Part shown: in pieces, positions 62,199 to 64,000 of the stretch
Layout: each line of letters opens with the position of its first letter
Position numbering within the stretch: the first letter of the stretch is position 1
NCBI GenBank assembly: GCA_039794245.1
Contig: JBDIVS010000010.1
Location: forward strand, 1 to 64,000
DNA from: DAITQM01 sp039794245
GTDB lineage: Bacteria; Pseudomonadota; Gammaproteobacteria; Xanthomonadales; Wenzhouxiangellaceae
Length of the DNA: 64,000 nt
Direction of reading: 5' to 3'
Program-made: the position numbers and the translations under genes
Notes under the pieces: generated by a model
Database searches by the model: none
Told to the model about the DNA's origin: nothing
Seen by the model: only the letters and a program-made list of their open reading frames with translations

Positions 62199-64000
62199 CC
62201 TCATCTGTTTCACCCAATAACCACGAGATGGAAAAAGCCTACAACCCGGTGGTGATGGAGCGGCGCTGGTACGACTTCTGGGAGCGCCGGGGTTATTTCA
62301 ATCCGCGCGGCCAGGGCGCGCCCTACACCATCTTGCTGCCGCCGCCGAACGTCACCGGCACCTTGCACATGGGGCATGCCTTCCAGCACACGCTGATGGA
62401 TGCGCTGATCCGCTACCACCGGATGCGGGGCGCCGATGTGTTGTGGCAGGCGGGCAGCGACCACGCCGGCATCGCCACCGAGATGGTCGTCTCGCGCCAA
62501 CTCCAGGCCGAAAACCAAAGCCGCGACCGCCTAGGCCGCGAGGCGTTCATCGCCCGCGTCTGGGAATGGAAGCGACAATCGGGCGATACGATCGAGCGCC
62601 AGATGCGCCGCCTCGGCGCCTCGGCCGACTGGACACGCAGCGTGTTCACAATGGACGAGATGCCGTCGCGCGCCGTCCTCGAATGTTTTGTCCGGCTCTA
62701 CGACGAAGGGCTGATCTACCGCGGCCAGCGTCTCGTCAACTGGGATCCGGTGCTCCAGACCGCGATATCCGATCTCGAAGTCGTCAACCAAGAAGAAGAC
62801 GGTACGCTGTGGACCATCTTGTACCCCTTCGCCGATCCCGGCTTGCGCGGCCCGGACGGCCGCCCGGGTCTCGAGGTCGCGACGACGCGCCCCGAAACGC
62901 TGCTCGGCGATGTCTGCGTCGCGGTCCATCCGGACGACGAGCGCTACCTCGCATTCATCGGCAAAACACTGATTCTGCCGCTTGCCGGACGCGAAATCCC
63001 GATCATCGCCGACGACTATGTCGATCGCGAATTCGGCACTGGCTGCGTCAAGATCACGCCGGCGCACGATTTCAACGATTACGAAATCGGCAAACGGCAT
63101 GGTTTCGCGCCGCTCAATGTTTTTACCCCGCAGGCGGCGGTCAACGACGAGGCCCCCGAACGCTATCGCGGCCTGGATCGCTACGAAGCGCGCCGCCGGA
63201 TCGTCGAGGATCTGAAAGCACAGGGCCTGCTGCTCGCCAGCCAACCGCACAAGCTGCAAATCCCGCGCGGCGACCGCAGCGGCGAGGTGATCGAACCGTA
63301 CCTGACCGATCAGTGGTTCGTCAGCATGCAACGTCTGGCGCGGCGCGGCCTCGACCTGGTCGAACGAGGCGAAGTGCGCTTCGTGCCGGAAAACTGGATC
63401 AATACCTACCGCCACTGGCTGGAGCATATCGAGGACTGGTGCATCAGCCGCCAACTCTGGTGGGGACACCGCATTCCGGCGTGGTACGACAGGCAGGGCA
63501 AGGTTTACGTCGGCCGCCACGAAGCCGAAGTGCGCCTGAAATACGATCTCGATGAGACCATCGCGCTAACCCGGGACGAGGACGTGCTCGAAACCTGGTT
63601 CAGCTCGGCGCTCTGGCCGTTTTCGACGCTCGGCTGGCCGGACGAGACGGCGATGGCGGCGCGCGGTTACGAGCACCGCCTGCCGTCCAGCGTGCTGGTC
63701 ACCGGCTTCGACATCCTGTTTTTCTGGGTGGCGCGGATGATCATGATGACCGATCATTTCACCGGCCGCGTCCCGTTCCACGAGGTGTATATCACCGGCC
63801 TGGTGCGCGACAAGGACGGCCAGAAGATGTCCAAGTCCAAAGGCAACATCCTCGACCCCATCGACCTGATCGACGGCATCGACCTTGCGGCCCTGATCGC
63901 CAAGCGCACCACCGGCCTGATGCAGCCCGAGATGGCCGAACGCATCGCCGAGGCGACGCGCCGCGAGTTCACCGACGGCATTCCGGCCTTCGGGGCCGAT
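62195..64000 (+). CDS. valS: Valyl-tRNA synthetase (5' part, truncated by the window)
   Basis: The frame is open from 62195 to the window end, giving 602 codons of a protein usually about 920-950 long. Seen are the start MEKAYNPVVMERRWYDFWER (from residue 12), the HIGH-type motif GTLHMGHAF, the editing domain (VATTRPETLLGDVCVAVHPD), WCISRQLWWGHRIPAWY, and the KMSKS motif (DGQKMSKSKGNILDP). The anticodon-binding and coiled-coil parts lie beyond 64000. Confidence 0.97.
   Translation, partial: MTSSVSPNNHEMEKAYNPVVMERRWYDFWERRGYFNPRGQGAPYTILLPPPNVTGTLHMGHAFQHTLMDALIRYHRMRGADVLWQAGSDHAGIATEMVVSRQLQAENQSRDRLGREAFIARVWEWKRQSGDTIERQMRRLGASADWTRSVFTMDEMPSRAVLECFVRLYDEGLIYRGQRLVNWDPVLQTAISDLEVVNQEEDGTLWTILYPFADPGLRGPDGRPGLEVATTRPETLLGDVCVAVHPDDERYLAFIGKTLILPLAGREIPIIADDYVDREFGTGCVKITPAHDFNDYEIGKRHGFAPLNVFTPQAAVNDEAPERYRGLDRYEARRRIVEDLKAQGLLLASQPHKLQIPRGDRSGEVIEPYLTDQWFVSMQRLARRGLDLVERGEVRFVPENWINTYRHWLEHIEDWCISRQLWWGHRIPAWYDRQGKVYVGRHEAEVRLKYDLDETIALTRDEDVLETWFSSALWPFSTLGWPDETAMAARGYEHRLPSSVLVTGFDILFFWVARMIMMTDHFTGRVPFHEVYITGLVRDKDGQKMSKSKGNILDPIDLIDGIDLAALIAKRTTGLMQPEMAERIAEATRREFTDGIPAFGAD

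Overview
The window reads as a GC-rich gammaproteobacterial chromosome, probably an environmental lineage near Xanthomonadales or Chromatiales. This rests on lptFG, holC-valS, ftsEX-rpoH, dsbC-xerD, prfC, djlA-rpe, the methylcitrate genes, a TtpC-type TonB cluster and an IPTL-CTERM-like protein. The assignment is inferred from gene content, not from a phylogeny. No rRNA, tRNA, CRISPR array or prophage was seen.

Layout. 1-2.9 kb is a decaying accessory patch: an ISL3-type transposase relic, a Sel1-repeat secreted protein and a secreted-protein gene with two compensating frameshifts, one at a C8 tract. 3.0-9.5 kb is a seven-gene minus-strand operon (mdh-prpB-prpC-prpD-hydrolase-Trm112-nadC), most junctions of which overlap by 1-4 bases. 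After ggt comes a VapBC-like pair in which both genes are frameshifted, then purC, djlA and rpe. 14.6-24.3 kb separates rpe from trpEGDC. It holds a six-gene secreted-fibre locus: a subunit, a small secreted protein, a PapD-like chaperone, an usher-like outer-membrane protein with C-terminal carboxypeptidase-regulatory-like domains, a beta-propeller protein and a beta-sandwich protein. This is the best candidate for an under-described system. The same stretch carries a small secreted protein and a thioredoxin-like [2Fe-2S] ferredoxin.

24.3-41 kb holds trpEGDC, an S9 peptidase, a MerC-domain protein behind a Zur-box-like site, prfC, a MATE transporter, comM, ubiK, a P-II gene, pgpA, a SYLF lipoprotein, thiL, and an OmpR-type regulator with a PepSY partner but no kinase. 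Three families of small inverted-repeat elements lie at gene junctions. One splits trpE from trpG exactly inside the trpE stop codon, and another supplies the ends of both comM and the MATE gene.

41-50.5 kb has a lipid module (fatty acyl reductase, acyl-CoA-binding protein, TetR regulator), then an IPTL-CTERM-like protein, a glutaredoxin-like protein, a gluzincin-like protein and a lone GspF-type gene, followed by ftsE, ftsX and rpoH. 50.6-64 kb has dsbC, xerD, a histone-H1-like protein built on 14-residue repeats, and a TonB energy cluster (DUF3450, TtpC-like, ExbB, ExbD, two TonB proteins, TPR). It ends with an RDD protein, lptG/lptF, holC and the first two thirds of valS, which runs off the window.
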